This document shows positions 1-6,850 of a stretch of 6,850 bases of DNA, piece after piece (position 1 is the first letter of the stretch; the number at the start of each line of letters is the position of its first letter). The translations under genes were made by a program, and so were the position numbers. The notes under the pieces were generated by a model. That model was not told the origin of the DNA and did no database searches. It worked only from the letters and a program-made list of their open reading frames with translations. The stretch comes from Deferribacteres bacterium JdFR-76 (lineage in GTDB: Bacteria > Zhuqueibacterota > JdFR-76): positions 1 through 6,850 of the forward strand of contig MTOL01000485.1 of assembly GCA_002011685.1 (NCBI GenBank), given 5' to 3'.

Positions 1-52
1 TACATTCAGCAGAAAAGCGAGGCGGGATCTTTTGCCACAGAGTACGAATCCC

Positions 53-874
53 TTACTGGCGGGAACTGTGCCTCAAAGCATCTCCCACAATATTCAGGGC
101 CAGAACAGAAAGAATAATCATAACCCCCGGGAAAAAGCTGACCCACCATGCCTCAAAGATCACATCCTGCCCGTCGCGAATAATGCTACCCCAGCTTGCC
201 ACAGGTGGCTGGACCCCGAGGCCCAAAAAACTCAACGCCGACTCGAGCAGCAAAATCACCGCAACACGGATAGTCGCGACAGCCAGTACCGTGGGCAAAA
301 TATTGGGCACAATATGGAACAGCAAAATGCGATGGAACGGCAGTCCTAGGGCAATTGCCGCCCGAATAAAATCCTGATTCCTGATTTTCAGCACTTCGGC
401 CCGTACCAAACGGGCCATTCCCATCCATCCAGTTGCGCCAAGGATCAAAATCAGCACCCAGATATTTGATCCGAAAAAGGCAACAAATGTGATAATCAGA
501 AAAACCGTTGGAATCGCCAGCAAGATATCAACTACCCGCATAAGAAGACGGTCAATCCACCCGCCGAAAAAGCCTGCAATGCCCGCATAGAGGGTCCCAA
601 ATAAGGTGCTGATCCCCATTACACTGAGGGCTATTAATAGCGAGACCCTTCCGCCATGCAGAACCCGGCTAAATACATCCCTGGCATATTTGTCCGTACC
701 AAAGGGATGTTTCAGACTGGGTGGGAGCAATCGTTCCCGGAGCAAATCGCCCTGCTGGTTTGGTGGGTATGGAGCAAAATAGGGTGCCAGTAAGCATACA
801 ATCGCAATAATCAGCAGCAGAGCGGCTGCGATCCAAAAGACAAGGTCTTTTTTTTCGTCAGACAATTGCATCAT
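53..874 (-). CDS. ABC transporter permease, DppC/OppC type
   Basis: Inner-membrane permease subunit of a peptide/nickel-class (DppC/OppC) ABC importer; it would pair with the DppB-like product of the preceding gene. The 273 residues are within the usual family range. Hydrophobic segments lie near residues 11-33, 77-100, 111-134, 136-151, 193-212 and 243-264. The N-terminal OppC-type segment HPFGTDKYARDVFSR (56-70) is present. The cytoplasmic EAA loop that docks on the ATPase reads RAAIALGLP (171-179) and runs to about 191, followed by the family motif ALSFLGLG (213-220). The start codon overlaps the upstream stop as ATGA, which suggests translational coupling; a second ATG follows immediately. 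The C-terminus ends GDALRHSSRQ, without the DPR-like tail common in the family, but the two other frames there do not restore one. Family assignment is firm; the substrate is unknown because no binding protein or ATPase is in view. Confidence 0.93.
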   Translation of the reverse strand: MMQLSDEKKDLVFWIAAALLLIIAIVCLLAPYFAPYPPNQQGDLLRERLLPPSLKHPFGTDKYARDVFSRVLHGGRVSLLIALSVMGISTLFGTLYAGIAGFFGGWIDRLLMRVVDILLAIPTVFLIITFVAFFGSNIWVLILILGATGWMGMARLVRAEVLKIRNQDFIRAAIALGLPFHRILLFHIVPNILPTVLAVATIRVAVILLLESALSFLGLGVQPPVASWGSIIRDGQDVIFEAWWVSFFPGVMIILSVLALNIVGDALRHSSRQ

Positions 875-1836
875 GTTGCCCGAATCCTCGGATCAATCAG
901 CATGTAAGCCAGGTCCGCCAGCAAGTTGCCAACTACGACCATGGTGGAAACAAGAATATCCACGCCCATAATGAGAGGATAATCACGCGCAAAAATAGCT
1001 GAAAGGGTTATCTGTCCCATCCCAGGCCAGGAAAAAATATTCTCCACAATGAAGGCACCGCTAAATAAAAATGGCAGACTCATCCCAAGGTGGGTGATAA
1101 AGGGGAGAATGGATGGCTTCACAGCGTAAAAGAAATGTATTTTTTTTTCGGAAACGCCCGCTGCCTGCAAAAACCGGATGCTTTCGGACTCCAGGGTTTC
1201 TATCATGGAAGCGCGCACCAACCGCATGGAATAGGCCAGGGAAGAAATTGAAAGCACGAAAGCCGGCAGGATCAGGTGACGCAGGATGTCCCCAATCTTC
1301 TCAAAGAGTGAAAGCTGCGCAAAATCAATGGAATTCATATGGGATGCAGGAAGCCAGCCGAGCTTCAGTGAAAACAGGTAAATGGCAAAAAGACCCAGCC
1401 AGAATTCCGGGACAGAAAAAAAGAAGATCGCCAGCGAATTCACGGTACGATCGAACCATGTATGTCTTTTAAGGGCGGCCAGCACACCCAGAAAAAGGGC
1501 CAGCAATGATTCAATAGTCAGGGCCGTCATCGTAAGCAACAGCGTTCGGGGAATTGCTTCCTTGAGGATCTCCTTCACAGGACCATGCCGGGAAAAAGAA
1601 TACCCTAGGTCGCCGCGCAAAACTCCCTTGATCCATTGCGCGTATTGAACCAGCACAGGTCGATCCAGTCCCATCTGATGCCGGATTTTTTCTTGCACTT
1701 CAGGAGGAATTCGCGGGTCCAGGTACAGGGCCGTCGGGTCACCAGGAGCAAGGTGCATTAGAAAAAAAGTGAGAGTCCAAACACCCAACAGGATTAACAG
1801 CGAAACCAGAATTCGGCGGAACAGATGTTTCCACAT
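871..1836 (-). CDS. ABC transporter permease, DppB/OppB type
   Basis: First permease subunit of a DppB/OppB-type ABC importer, forming a heterodimeric membrane channel with the product of the overlapping downstream gene. Counting from the ATG at 1836 the protein has 321 residues. It shows TM1 (8-28), the family motif LAPGDP (29-34), MGLDRP (55-60), GDLGYSF (75-81), further hydrophobic segments near 98-121, 132-158, 188-204, 247-266 and 289-311, an EAA-like cytoplasmic loop at 222-245 with the invariant Gly at 227, the signature VENIFSWPGMGQ (264-275), and a terminal IDPR. An in-frame GTG at 1842 would add two residues. Neither start has a strong Shine-Dalgarno; GGAA lies 10 nt before the ATG and 4 nt before the GTG. 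ATG was preferred because the MWKHLFRR opening is typical. It is the first gene after a strong terminator, so it should have its own promoter. A run of nine A lies in the EAA-loop coding region. Confidence 0.93.
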   Translation of the reverse strand: MWKHLFRRILVSLLILLGVWTLTFFLMHLAPGDPTALYLDPRIPPEVQEKIRHQMGLDRPVLVQYAQWIKGVLRGDLGYSFSRHGPVKEILKEAIPRTLLLTMTALTIESLLALFLGVLAALKRHTWFDRTVNSLAIFFFSVPEFWLGLFAIYLFSLKLGWLPASHMNSIDFAQLSLFEKIGDILRHLILPAFVLSISSLAYSMRLVRASMIETLESESIRFLQAAGVSEKKIHFFYAVKPSILPFITHLGMSLPFLFSGAFIVENIFSWPGMGQITLSAIFARDYPLIMGVDILVSTMVVVGNLLADLAYMLIDPRIRAT

Positions 1837-1875
1837 CGGCACAGATTTCCGGTTTTTGATTTTTTCATGGGCTTT

Positions 1876-1907
1876 TATCTAAAATAGCAATTTTCACAAT
1901 AGGTCAA
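1876..1907 (-). promoter_or_regulatory. Possible promoter of the permease operon
   Basis: A promoter is expected here because a strong terminator ends the previous unit just upstream and the permease genes begin about 40 nt downstream. A -35-like TTGACC lies at 1907-1902. The best -10 candidates are TATTTT (1886-1881, spacer 15) and TAGATA (1881-1876, spacer 20). Neither spacing is ideal, so the exact elements are uncertain. No operator-like palindrome is evident. Confidence 0.3.
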
Positions 1908-1910
1908 AAT

Positions 1911-1942
1911 AAAAAAAGCCCGGCCTCTAAGCAGACCGGGCT
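1911..1942 (-). terminator. Strong intrinsic terminator after the TPR gene
   Basis: On the minus strand the arms AGCCCGGTCT (1942-1933) and AGGCCGGGCT (1926-1917) form a 10-bp stem with one G-T wobble and the 6-nt loop GCTTAG. A run of T follows at once (1916-1911) and continues as ATTTT. It sits 22 nt after the TPR stop codon. The plus strand has no T-tract after the hairpin, so it works in one direction only. It separates the TPR gene from the permease operon. Confidence 0.93.
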
Positions 1943-1964
1943 CTTGAACAGGCCAAAAAGGAGG

Positions 1965-2930
1965 CTATTGCTGCATACGGCGTTTGCGTTTTATTTCATC
2001 AATCTGATACTGGGCAAACTTACGCCATCTGGCATCCCTTGATGCCTTCCGATACTCTTGAATGGCAAGATCATATTTGCCCAGCGCCTGATAAGCACGG
2101 CCGGCTTCCACATGAGCGGGAGCAAATCGAGGTCGCAGCTGGATGCACTTTTTCGCAGCATCCAGCGCTTCGGAATGACGGCCCACATCATTCAATGCTT
2201 TGGCAAGTCGGTAATATGCCTGGTAAAACCGCGGATTATATGCCACAGCCTGCTGAAATGCATTGATCGCCTCATTCGTGCGGCCCAATTCCAGCAAAGA
2301 CACTCCCAAGCTGTTAAAAGCCAGATAGTAATCCGGTTTAATCATCGTGGCGCGCTGGAACATCTCCACGGCCTTCTTATGATTCTTCTGCCGGACATAG
2401 ATGACGCCCATCTGATAATAGGACTTGGCATTGGTAGGATCGTACTTCACAGCCTGTTCATAGGCCCGAAGCGCCTCATTCAATTTGCCCATTTCTGTGA
2501 GGAGAACGCCTTTGGCCACATAGGCCTTCACATAGGAAGAATCGAGGGCAATGGCCTTATCGTACGCCTCCAAGGCCTTTTGCGGCTGACGCATCTTCCG
2601 ATATGTGAGTCCCAGACCGTACCAGGCCAGAGCAAATGAATCATCCATGGCAAGAACCTGCTGGTATAACTCAGCCGCCTGATTGAATTTTCTCTGTTTG
2701 AACAGCTGGTTGGCTTCGTTAAAAAGCTTCTTTTTCTTTTTTTCCTTCTCCAGCTGCTCTTTTTTCATTTTGGCCAGACGTTTCCGCTCTTGATACTCCT
2801 TCAGCTTCCGCTGGTACTCCTGCAACTTCTTCTGATACTCGATACTGGTGGTATCTTGAGCAACCCCTTTTATGGGAGCAAAAAGAAATGAGGTGAGTAG
2901 CAAAAGATACACAATATTTCTTATTTTCAT
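1965..2930 (-). CDS. Predicted exported coiled-coil and tetratricopeptide-repeat protein
   Basis: Not assignable to a named family. The 321 residues begin with a Sec-type signal peptide (K2, R4, hydrophobic 6-20, likely cleavage after GVA at 22-24), so the mature protein should act outside the cytoplasm, in the periplasm if the cell is Gram-negative. There is no lipobox Cys. Residues 32-52 form three heptads of the type YQxKLxE, leading into a Lys/Glu-rich coiled-coil stretch to about 68. Seven TPRs follow: one at about 66-98, then six at a strict 34-residue period from 99 to 302, with the consensus Pro at 165, 199, 233 and 267. The tail is basic (KRKRR). TPRs bind other proteins; the partner is unknown. 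ATG 2930 was chosen because AGGAGG stands 7 nt upstream and a signal peptide starts there; the frame stays open upstream only by running into the tRNA. The gene follows tRNA-Leu by 65 nt and ends at an intrinsic terminator. Confidence 0.88.
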   Translation of the reverse strand: MKIRNIVYLLLLTSFLFAPIKGVAQDTTSIEYQKKLQEYQRKLKEYQERKRLAKMKKEQLEKEKKKKKLFNEANQLFKQRKFNQAAELYQQVLAMDDSFALAWYGLGLTYRKMRQPQKALEAYDKAIALDSSYVKAYVAKGVLLTEMGKLNEALRAYEQAVKYDPTNAKSYYQMGVIYVRQKNHKKAVEMFQRATMIKPDYYLAFNSLGVSLLELGRTNEAINAFQQAVAYNPRFYQAYYRLAKALNDVGRHSEALDAAKKCIQLRPRFAPAHVEAGRAYQALGKYDLAIQEYRKASRDARWRKFAQYQIDEIKRKRRMQQ

Positions 2931-2937
2931 GCTCCGT

Positions 2938-2943
2938 CCTCCT
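2938..2943 (-). promoter_or_regulatory. Ribosome binding site that fixes the TPR gene start
   Basis: A perfect AGGAGG on the minus strand lies 7 nt before the ATG at 2930. It decides between this start and a longer frame that would translate tRNA sequence. Confidence 0.85.
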
Positions 2944-2958
2944 ACTTGTTTTACCCTT

Positions 2959-2990
2959 CCCCAAACAATAAATGGGGCAATGGCCCCAAA
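2959..2990 (-). promoter_or_regulatory. Hairpin(s) between tRNA-Leu and the TPR gene, possible weak terminator or attenuator
   Basis: On the minus strand TGGGGC-CATT-GCCCCA (2988-2973) forms a 6-bp stem with a 4-nt loop, followed by TTTATTGTTT, a broken T-rich tail. This may be a leaky terminator or a 3' processing guard for the tRNA. The central CCCCA (2977-2973) can alternatively pair with TGGGG (2963-2959), giving a competing 5-bp hairpin with a 9-nt loop. Function is inferred only. Confidence 0.35.
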
Positions 2991-2995
2991 GATTG

Positions 2996-3079
2996 TGCCG
3001 AAGGGGGGATTCGAACCCCCACGCCCGGTTGGGCACTGCCCCCTCAAGACAGCGTGTCTACCAATTCCACCACTTCGGC
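2996..3079 (-). tRNA. tRNA-Leu (anticodon GAG)
   Basis: Class II tRNA of 84 nt, including the discriminator A at 2996. The acceptor arms GCCGAAG (3079-3073) and CTTCGGC (3003-2997) pair over all 7 bp. The D-arm reads GTGGAATTGGTAGACAC, typical of bacterial tRNA-Leu. The anticodon stem CTGTC/GGCAG encloses the loop TTGAGGG, with anticodon GAG at 3045-3043, which reads CUC and CUU. The long variable arm has a GCCC-AACC-GGGC stem-loop (3034-3023), and the T-arm is GGGGG-TTCGAAT-CCCCC. The 3' CCA is not encoded: A is followed by CAA. It lies 58 nt after the secG stop codon, a neighbourhood also known from E. coli (secG-leuU) and Pseudomonas. Confidence 0.97.
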
Positions 3080-3101
3080 AGCCAATTCTCAGGCGAAAAT
3101 A

Positions 3102-3129
3102 AATTTAATAAAAATAGCCGCTAAGTCAA
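3102..3129 (-). promoter_or_regulatory. Probable promoter for tRNA-Leu
   Basis: On the minus strand TTGACT (3129-3124, 5 of 6 matches to the -35 consensus) and TAAATT (3107-3102, 4 of 6 matches to the -10) are 16 nt apart in an AT-rich stretch. Transcription would start roughly 15 nt before the mature tRNA 5' end. The -35 begins 8 nt after the secG stop. With no terminator between secG and the tRNA, read-through from the glycolytic operon is also possible. Confidence 0.5.
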
Positions 3130-3137
3130 GCAAAAAT

Positions 3138-3524
3138 TTATTTTCCTGAATCGGTGGCCGCCGCATTTCCGGGACTTGCAGCTCCAATGCCTGCGCCTGG
3201 CTGCCCCGGTAGCTTGGGAAGAATGTCTGCCGCCGAAGTCACCCCTTCCTTCTGCATCTCTTGCTGAATAAGGCTCCTTGGTTGCGCCGAACCGCCACGG
3301 CGCATTAGCCCCTGGGTGATGGCACCCAGCATAAAGATGGTGGCCAGCACGATGGTAACTTTGCTCAAAAAGCTCCCGGCACCCCGGCCGCCAAAAACGG
3401 CTCCCATTGAACCAGAACCACCAAAAGCGCCGCTTAATCCACCACCTTTGCTGGACTGCATTAGGATCACAATTGTCAGTAAAATACTCACAATAATTTG
3501 AATAATGACAATAAAAGTCAGCAT
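3138..3524 (-). CDS. secG: Preprotein translocase subunit SecG
   Basis: Small integral-membrane subunit of the SecYEG channel; it assists SecA-driven export of unfolded proteins across the inner membrane. The 128 residues show the SecG layout: TM1 (about 3-22), the hallmark QSSKGGGLSGAFGG (23-36) in a Gly-rich loop to about 50, TM2 (about 53-73) ending in RR, then a polar Pro/Gly/Ala-rich tail. The tail is low in complexity and typical of the family's variable C-terminus. ATG 3524 was chosen because AAGGAG lies 4 nt upstream and the protein then begins in TM1; the longer in-frame version would start inside tpiA. It follows tpiA by 34 nt and is probably co-transcribed with the glycolytic genes. 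Identity is firm from the loop motif and the tpiA neighbour. Confidence 0.96.
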   Translation of the reverse strand: MLTFIVIIQIIVSILLTIVILMQSSKGGGLSGAFGGSGSMGAVFGGRGAGSFLSKVTIVLATIFMLGAITQGLMRRGGSAQPRSLIQQEMQKEGVTSAADILPKLPGQPGAGIGAASPGNAAATDSGK

Positions 3525-3528
3525 CCGT

Positions 3529-3534
3529 CTCCTT
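3529..3534 (-). promoter_or_regulatory. Ribosome binding site that fixes the secG start
   Basis: AAGGAG on the minus strand, 4 nt before the ATG at 3524 and preceded by an A-rich stretch with AGG. It supports the 128-residue form over an upstream in-frame start that overlaps tpiA. Confidence 0.7.
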
Positions 3535-3558
3535 CCTTTTTTTAGTTTGAACCCCAGC

Positions 3559-4323
3559 TCAACTGTATTGTTCCCCAATTCGAACAATGGCTGCAAAACG
3601 ATCAGCCTTCAGGCTTGCCCCTCCAACAAGAGCACCATCTATATCCGGCTGACCCAGCAATGACTCCGCATTTTTTTCGTTCACCGATCCACCGTACTGA
3701 ATTGTCACGTTCTCGCCGATTCCTTCGCCATACTTCTGGTTCAAAATCTGGCGGATCAGTTGATGAACTTCCACCGCTTGTTCCGGCGTGGCATTTTTTC
3801 CGGTACCAATTGCCCATACCGGTTCATAGGCAATGATCAGATTTTGCACCGCCTCGGCAGAGAGCCCCTGAAAGGCCCCTTCCACCTGACGCTGTACCAC
3901 CTCATGTGTTTTGCCCGCTTCTCTCTCTACCAGGGTTTCTCCAACGCAAACAATGGGGGTTAGCCCCTCCGTCAGGGCCCGGTGTATTTTCCGGTTAACC
4001 GTTTCGTCCGTTTCTCCAAAATATTTCCGCCGCTCCGAATGACCAATAATCACATACTGGCAACCTACGGATTTGAGCATGGATGCCGAAACTTCCCCTG
4101 TAAAAGCTCCTTTTTCCTCCCAGAACAGGTTTTGTGCACCCAGACCAAACTCCGAATCCTTCAACAGTTCCCCAACAGGATAGAGCAGCGGGAACGGGGG
4201 ACAAAAGACAACCCGAGATTTTTTGATATCCGTTAGCTGTCCGAGCAGATCACGCACCAGCTGCGTTCCACTTTCCAGATCCATGTGCATTTTCCAGTTA
4301 CCAGCTACCACTTTCGGTCGCAT
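3559..4323 (-). CDS. tpiA: Triosephosphate isomerase
   Basis: Interconverts dihydroxyacetone phosphate and glyceraldehyde 3-phosphate in the cytoplasm, as a homodimeric TIM barrel in glycolysis and gluconeogenesis. The 254 residues match the family length. The N-terminal AGNWKM (7-12) carries the active-site Asn9 and Lys11. VIIGHSERR (91-99) has the catalytic electrophile His95, and [12 protein letters not shown] (165-176) has the catalytic base Glu167 and the flexible lid (loop 6). The phosphate-gripping loops QYGGSV (209-214) and ALVGGASL (221-228) are present. The ATG at 4323 is preferred over a GTG at 4335 that overlaps the pgk stop, because GTGAGG stands 6 nt before the ATG and the protein then starts like known family members. 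The pgk stop is 8 nt upstream, so coupled translation is likely. Confidence 0.97.
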   Translation of the reverse strand: MRPKVVAGNWKMHMDLESGTQLVRDLLGQLTDIKKSRVVFCPPFPLLYPVGELLKDSEFGLGAQNLFWEEKGAFTGEVSASMLKSVGCQYVIIGHSERRKYFGETDETVNRKIHRALTEGLTPIVCVGETLVEREAGKTHEVVQRQVEGAFQGLSAEAVQNLIIAYEPVWAIGTGKNATPEQAVEVHQLIRQILNQKYGEGIGENVTIQYGGSVNEKNAESLLGQPDIDGALVGGASLKADRFAAIVRIGEQYS

Positions 4324-4329
4324 ATTCTG

Positions 4330-4335
4330 CCTCAC
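4330..4335 (-). promoter_or_regulatory. tpiA ribosome binding site containing the pgk stop codon
   Basis: GTGAGG on the minus strand lies 6 nt before the tpiA ATG at 4323. The TGA within it is the pgk stop codon, so ribosomes ending pgk sit on the tpiA initiation site. This favours translational coupling and argues that the GTG here is not the real start. Confidence 0.65.
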
Positions 4336-5531
4336 TTTTTATCCGTCAGCGCCACCAGTCCCGGCAACTCGTAACCGCTCAACAGTTCCAGAGAAGCCCC
4401 CCCTCCAGTGGAGATGTGGGTAATCTGCTCCTCCACCCCTGCCTTTTTAACGGCGGCAACCGAATCTCCGCCACCTACAATAGTTATTGCCCCCGCTTTT
4501 GTACGGTCTGCAAGAATCTTTGCTATCTCAACCGTGCCGCGGGCAAATTCGGGTTTTTCAAACACTCCCATCGGGCCGTTCCAGACAATGGTGCGGGCGC
4601 TGCTCAGCTTCCCCGAAAAAAGCTCGACTGTTTTCGGGCCGATATCAACTCCTATCATGTCTTCCGGGATGGCCTCGACCGATACGGTTACCACCTCCTC
4701 CGGATCATCAAGATCATTGGTACATACAACATCCACAGGAAGAATAACCTTTGAATCGCTTCCTTTCCCCCCCATCAACAGCTGACGCGCCAGGTCTACC
4801 TTGTCCTCTTCCAGAATGGAACGGCCAATTTCGTAGCCCATGGCTTTAAAAAACGTGAAGGCCATCCCTCCACCAATCAGCAGATGATCCACCCTGGGTA
4901 GAAGATTCTGGATAACATCAATCTTTCCCGAAATTTTGGCGCCACCGAGAATAGCCACAAAAGGCCGTTCTGGCTGTTCAAGAGTCTTCGCAAGGTAATT
5001 GATCTCCTTTTCCATGAGAAAGCCCGCGGCACACTGATCAAAATAGCGGGTTACACCCTCCGTGGACGCATGAGCCCGGTGTGCCGTGCCAAATGCGTCG
5101 TTAACGTATATATCCCCGAGGGCTGCCAGTTTCCTGGCAAATTCCGGGTCATTATCCGTTTCCTCCTTGTGAAAGCGGAGGTTTTCCAGCAAGAGGACCT
5201 CTCCGGGTTTCAGGGAGGCAGCCATGGATTCTACCTTTTCACCAACGCAATCGGGAGCAAATTTGACCTCTTTCCCCAGCAATTTTGCAAGGTGTTCCGC
5301 AACGGGACGCAGGCTCATTTCCGGCACCACTTTACCCTTGGGCCGACCCAAATGAGACATCAGCACCAGGCTGGCACCCTGGTCCAGAATATACTGGATG
5401 GTGGGCAATGCGCTGCGGATCCTCGTATCGTCCGCCACTTTCCCATCAGCCGTGAGAGGCACATTGAAATCAACCCGCATCAGTACCCGCTTGCCATGCA
5501 AATCCAGATCGCGCACCGTCAGCTTATCCAT
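4332..5531 (-). CDS. pgk: Phosphoglycerate kinase
   Basis: Transfers the phosphate of 1,3-bisphosphoglycerate to ADP, giving 3-phosphoglycerate and ATP in the first ATP-yielding step of glycolysis; cytoplasmic monomer. The 399 residues are full length for a bacterial enzyme. The N-domain substrate-binding motifs are RVDFNVPL (19-26), TRIRS (36-40), SHLGRPKG (59-66) and [13 protein letters not shown] (144-156). The C-domain nucleotide-binding motifs are LGGAKISGK (195-203), WNGPMGVFE (327-335), GGGDSVAA (353-360) and [11 protein letters not shown] (374-384). All regions expected of an active enzyme are intact. GGAGG lies 6 nt before the ATG at 5531. The gene sits 24 nt after gap and 8 nt before tpiA, inside the glycolytic operon. 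Confidence 0.98.
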   Translation of the reverse strand: MDKLTVRDLDLHGKRVLMRVDFNVPLTADGKVADDTRIRSALPTIQYILDQGASLVLMSHLGRPKGKVVPEMSLRPVAEHLAKLLGKEVKFAPDCVGEKVESMAASLKPGEVLLLENLRFHKEETDNDPEFARKLAALGDIYVNDAFGTAHRAHASTEGVTRYFDQCAAGFLMEKEINYLAKTLEQPERPFVAILGGAKISGKIDVIQNLLPRVDHLLIGGGMAFTFFKAMGYEIGRSILEEDKVDLARQLLMGGKGSDSKVILPVDVVCTNDLDDPEEVVTVSVEAIPEDMIGVDIGPKTVELFSGKLSSARTIVWNGPMGVFEKPEFARGTVEIAKILADRTKAGAITIVGGGDSVAAVKKAGVEEQITHISTGGGASLELLSGYELPGLVALTDKK

Positions 5532-5555
5532 GGCATTCCTCCCCTTCTTACTCCT

Positions 5556-6560
<1,005 letters not shown>

Positions 6561-6597
6561 TCATCCTCCTCTAATTAACATGCCTTCCATTGCCAAA

Positions 6598-6850
6598 TTA
6601 ACTGGCCAGCCGTTTGGCCAGTTCCAGCAATTGCGGGCTCAGCGTTTTCTTTTTGGAAACGGCCTCGTCCATCGGAAAATAAGTGTATTCATTCCCCCGC
6701 AGAACGGTAATCAGTCCAGACTTCCCTTCCAGCAACAGATCAACGGCATTTTGGCCGAACTTGCTGGCAAGCAATCGATCAAACACAGTGGTTGTCCCGC
6801 CACGCTGAATATGACCCAGTACGGAAATGCGCGTCTCGTATCCGATGAGA
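6598..6850 (-). CDS. pfkA: 6-phosphofructokinase, C-terminal part (cut by window edge)
   Basis: The last 83 codons and stop of an ATP-type 6-phosphofructokinase, which phosphorylates fructose 6-phosphate at the committing step of glycolysis. The visible part begins LIGYETRISVLGHIQRGG. The ETR Arg and the His and Arg of LGHIQRGG correspond to the fructose-6-phosphate-binding residues Arg243, His249 and Arg252 of E. coli PfkA. The downstream FDRLLASKFG and AVDLLLEGKSG also align with E. coli PfkA (YDRILASRMG, AIDLLLAGYGG). The frame is open to the window edge, so the 5' end, promoter and catalytic Asp are outside. An in-frame GTG at 6786 is an internal Val codon, not a start. From this fragment alone, ATP versus pyrophosphate dependence cannot be proved, but similarity to the E. 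coli ATP enzyme favours ATP. Confidence 0.93.
   Translation of the reverse strand, partial: LIGYETRISVLGHIQRGGTTTVFDRLLASKFGQNAVDLLLEGKSGLITVLRGNEYTYFPMDEAVSKKKTLSPQLLELAKRLAS

Noticed and set aside
1..52. Possible start of a further gene or a longer DppC-like C-terminus at the window edge
   Set aside because: An ATG at 5-3 has no ribosome binding site and is cut by the edge; the alternative frames after 53 do not resemble a permease tail.
1794..1868. A 24-codon minus-strand open frame with four Cys in the leader of the DppB-like gene, overlapping its start out of frame
   Set aside because: No Shine-Dalgarno sequence, very short, and a length expected by chance.
2058..2639. A 193-codon plus-strand open frame opposite the TPR gene
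   Set aside because: Antisense shadow of a repeat-rich gene; no domain or upstream signal supports it.
2931..3047. In-frame upstream extension of the TPR gene adding 39 residues (with GGSNPPFGT)
   Set aside because: The extension is translated tRNA-Leu and spacer. A perfect AGGAGG and a signal peptide mark the ATG at 2930.
2872..3149. Plus-strand open frames reading KGGFEPPRP and GGIRTPTP across the tRNA
   Set aside because: These are the well-known false proteins produced by translating a tRNA T-arm on the wrong strand.
3525..3596. Longer in-frame start for secG inside tpiA
   Set aside because: It would add 24 polar residues before TM1, unlike the family, and AAGGAG supports the ATG at 3524.
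4324..4335. GTG start for tpiA overlapping the pgk stop (GTGA)
   Set aside because: No Shine-Dalgarno before it; the GTG itself is part of the ribosome binding site of the ATG at 4323.

Overview
The window is an ordinary bacterial chromosome segment in which every supported gene lies on the minus strand. Read in the direction of transcription (high to low coordinates), it starts inside a glycolytic operon: the 3' end of pfkA (6-phosphofructokinase, cut by the window edge), then gap (glyceraldehyde-3-phosphate dehydrogenase), pgk (phosphoglycerate kinase), tpiA (triosephosphate isomerase) and secG (Sec translocase subunit). Intergenic gaps in this block are 8 to 40 nt and hold no visible terminator or promoter, so one transcript is likely. 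Except for pfkA, whose start is outside the window, each gene has its own Shine-Dalgarno sequence.

After secG comes a plausible sigma70-type promoter and a tRNA-Leu gene with anticodon GAG. About 65 nt further on is a gene for a predicted exported protein with an N-terminal coiled coil and seven tetratricopeptide repeats. A strong intrinsic terminator closes this unit. A second unit follows: two overlapping genes for the membrane subunits of a DppBC/OppBC-type ABC importer. No substrate-binding protein or ATPase gene is in view, so the substrate cannot be named. The last 52 bases hold nothing I can assign.

The organism is a bacterium with mid-range base composition, AGGAGG-type ribosome binding sites and a tRNA gene that does not encode CCA. 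The tpiA-secG-tRNA-Leu(GAG) order and the exported TPR protein with a Lys/Glu-rich coiled coil would fit a Gram-negative lineage, perhaps of the Bacteroidota/Calditrichota (FCB) type. That is an impression from style and gene order, and the sequence does not fix the phylum.

I found no mobile element, CRISPR array, toxin-antitoxin module, defence gene or other hidden system. The points worth a second look are modest: the conserved gene neighbourhood, alternative hairpins between the tRNA and the TPR gene, long A-tracts inside both permease genes, and the architecture of the TPR protein.
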